Below, one piece after another: positions 40,364 through 40,652 of a stretch of 40,652 nt of DNA. The translations under genes were made by a program, and so were the position numbers. Source of the stretch: Streptomyces sp. CNH099 (GTDB lineage Bacteria; Actinomycetota; Actinomycetes; Streptomycetales; Streptomycetaceae); NCBI GenBank assembly GCA_000514715.1, contig AZWL01000041.1, positions 1 through 40,652 of the forward strand, written 5' to 3'. Within the stretch, counting starts at the first letter, position 1. Each line of letters starts with the position of its first letter. The notes under the pieces were generated by a model. That model was not told the origin of the DNA, made no database searches, and saw only the letters and a program-made list of their open reading frames with translations.

Positions 40364-40385
40364 CTAGTACTCCAGTTGTAGTTCG

Positions 40386-40652
40386 CTATCGATGCTGGTC
40401 AGGGCCGGGTTTCTGAGTGTACTCGGCTGACGGGCCGTCAGTGAGGACGAGTTCGTGACCTCGGGTGCGGCGGTGGTAGTGGCAGCGGCGGGAGACGGCT
40501 TGGTGCCGTCGTCGCCAGCGCGACCAGCTCGTGGCGTGACTGGTGGGGTGCGGGTAGGTCAGCGGGTGGCGCTCAGCTGCCAGGAGTCGCCGGATTTCTG
40601 CCACGGTGAGTGGTGCCAGGGCGGTGGAACCGTTTCTGCGTCCCCCCTTGCC
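40386..40652 (-). CDS. 3' end of another transposase gene (partial)
   Basis: The frame is open from the window edge to a TGA/TAA-type stop at 40386-40388. It reads NGSTALAPLTVAEIRRLLAA, then SWSRWRRRHQAVSRRCHYHR RTRGH, the C-terminal pattern of IS701/IS4-type transposases common in Streptomyces. The catalytic core lies beyond the window. The region 40368-40385 between this stop and the IS5 element is the flank into which the IS5 element jumped. Confidence 0.65.
   Translation of the reverse strand, partial: GKGGRRNGSTALAPLTVAEIRRLLAAERHPLTYPHPTSHATSWSRWRRRHQAVSRRCHYHRRTRGHELVLTDGPSAEYTQKPGPDQHR

Overview
The window looks like an accessory replicon or chromosome-arm region of a Streptomyces or close relative. 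Most of it is GC-rich with strong third-position GC bias, GTG starts and GGAGG-type ribosome sites are common, and the gene content is typical of Streptomyces plasmids: a ParA/ParB-like pair, a RepL-like replication protein, large winged-helix/zinc-ribbon proteins and many decayed transposons. A linear or circular plasmid, or a plasmid-derived island, is the likely setting, but no telomere or integrase settles this.

Left part (1-10.1 kb): a transposase tail abuts a truncated methyltransferase remnant. A short CRISPR array with 61-base periodicity follows, and directly beside it, on the strand I favour for the array, lies a TnpB/Cas12-type RuvC nuclease gene with an extra internal zinc ribbon. 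Next come a zinc-ribbon DEDDh exonuclease, an IS5-type remnant, and a set of minus-strand plasmid hypotheticals separated by strong hairpins.

Middle part (10.2-25.2 kb): a winged-helix protein gene is flanked by a strongly folded element (about 11822-12193) that recurs at about 32342-32720. Pairs that are G-U on the plus strand and A-C on the minus strand suggest a plus-strand structured RNA. A minus-strand operon of roughly 10 kb (22942 down to 12248) then encodes a 39-residue peptide translationally coupled to an ATP-grasp ligase, a lipoprotein, two PLP aminotransferases, an amidase, an unknown protein, a tryptophan-2,3-dioxygenase-family heme enzyme and a secreted alpha/beta hydrolase. This resembles an amino-acid or peptide-derived biosynthetic pathway that I cannot match to a known one. 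Two winged-helix proteins, one RepL-like, follow; they are fed from an AT-richer 700-base region with repeated GTCACC-type motifs that may be an origin.

Right part (26-40.65 kb): an IS110 element is inserted exactly between orfA and orfB of an IS3-family element, so its ends can be read. Its long left end contains four short guides matching target and donor in bridge-RNA order. Beyond are hypotheticals, an 891-residue winged-helix/zinc protein with the second structured element upstream, a decaying Tn7-like end (TnsA-like gene, truncated TnsB, four terminal repeats), a CTAG-rich region with 12-base iterons upstream of parA-parB, an IS5-family element with a CTAG target duplication interrupting an older gene, and the 3' end of another transposase gene at the window edge.
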